Assembly (NCBI GenBank): GCA_027490345.1
Contig: JAIXYF010000126.1
Coordinates: 1 to 15,160, forward strand
Reading direction: 5' to 3'
DNA length: 15,160 nt
From: Novosphingobium sp.
GTDB lineage: Bacteria > Pseudomonadota > Alphaproteobacteria > Sphingomonadales > Sphingomonadaceae
This document shows, piece after piece, positions 15,031 to 15,160 of the stretch; the first letter of the stretch is position 1; every line of letters starts with the position of its first letter. Both the position numbers and the translations under genes were made by a program. The notes under the pieces were generated by a model that was not told the DNA's origin, searched no databases, and saw only the letters and a list, made by a program, of their open reading frames with translations.

Positions 15031-15160
15031 TCAGACAGCCTCTAGTGCCTGGGAAAGGTCGGCGATGATATCATCGGAATGTTCGAGCCCGACGGACAGG
15101 CGCATCGTGCCGTCGGTTATGCCGCCAGCCAAGCGCCCCTCGCGCGGGACAGCGTAGTGC
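15031..15160 (-). CDS. Cys/Met-metabolism PLP-dependent enzyme, C-terminal end only (cut by window edge)
   Basis: The frame entering from the right edge ends at the TGA at 15031-15033 (minus strand). The 42 visible residues include 'REGRLAGGITDGTMRLSVGL' and then 'EHSDDIIADLSQALEAV'. This is the typical C-terminus of cystathionine gamma-synthase / gamma-lyase family enzymes (PF01053), in which an Arg in 'RLSVG' holds the substrate carboxylate. The catalytic lysine and specificity residues are outside the window, so synthase, gamma-lyase, beta-lyase and sulfhydrylase cannot be told apart. It is three bases upstream of the HcnB-like gene, on the same strand, so it is probably part of the operon. 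The start of the operon and any promoter lie beyond this window. Confidence 0.85.
   Translation of the reverse strand, partial: HYAVPREGRLAGGITDGTMRLSVGLEHSDDIIADLSQALEAV

Noticed and set aside
13363..15045. Long + strand frames opposite the HcnB-like, DAO and soxB genes (also 11095-12753)
   Set aside because: Same antisense artefact. Each covers clear flavoprotein coding sequence on the other strand and shows no family motif.

Overview
The window is GC-rich, gene-dense bacterial chromosome. Codon use, the mix of flavoenzyme families and the DUF3391/HD-GYP and PilZ genes suggest an alphaproteobacterium, possibly a sphingomonad such as Novosphingobium. That placement rests on general resemblance only. 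There are no rRNA or tRNA genes, insertion sequences, phage genes or CRISPR arrays.

Left part (1-7500), small independent units: the 3' part of a COG2509-type FAD-dependent dehydrogenase (+); a DUF3391/HD-GYP signalling protein (-) whose 3' end overlaps it by 22 bases; an acyl-CoA dehydrogenase (+); a LysR regulator (-) divergent from a pirin-family cupin (+); a small PilZ protein (+); and a FAD-dependent oxidoreductase (+). Two of these, HD-GYP and PilZ, belong to cyclic-di-GMP families, and both deviate at residues that normally define activity.

Right part (7548-15160): a compact minus-strand operon that enters the window already in progress. Transcription order is: C-terminal end of a Cys/Met-metabolism PLP enzyme; an HcnB/opine-oxidase alpha-type FAD protein with a cysteine-rich C-terminal module; a DAO-family FAD oxidoreductase; then soxB, soxD, soxA and soxG of heterotetrameric sarcosine oxidase. 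Adjacent genes are separated by at most 13 bases or overlap by 4-8 bases, so co-transcription and translational coupling are very likely. A palindromic repeat follows the last stop codon.

Interpretation: the four Sox subunits should demethylate an N-methylamino acid such as sarcosine and pass the one-carbon unit to tetrahydrofolate. The two upstream flavoproteins resemble the alpha and beta subunits of HCN synthase, opine oxidase or hydroxyproline dehydrogenase, so the operon probably removes successive substituents from a more complex secondary or tertiary amine. The PLP enzyme hints at a sulfur-containing or beta/gamma-substituted amino acid. The true substrate cannot be read from the sequence. 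This composite operon is the most interesting item in the window.
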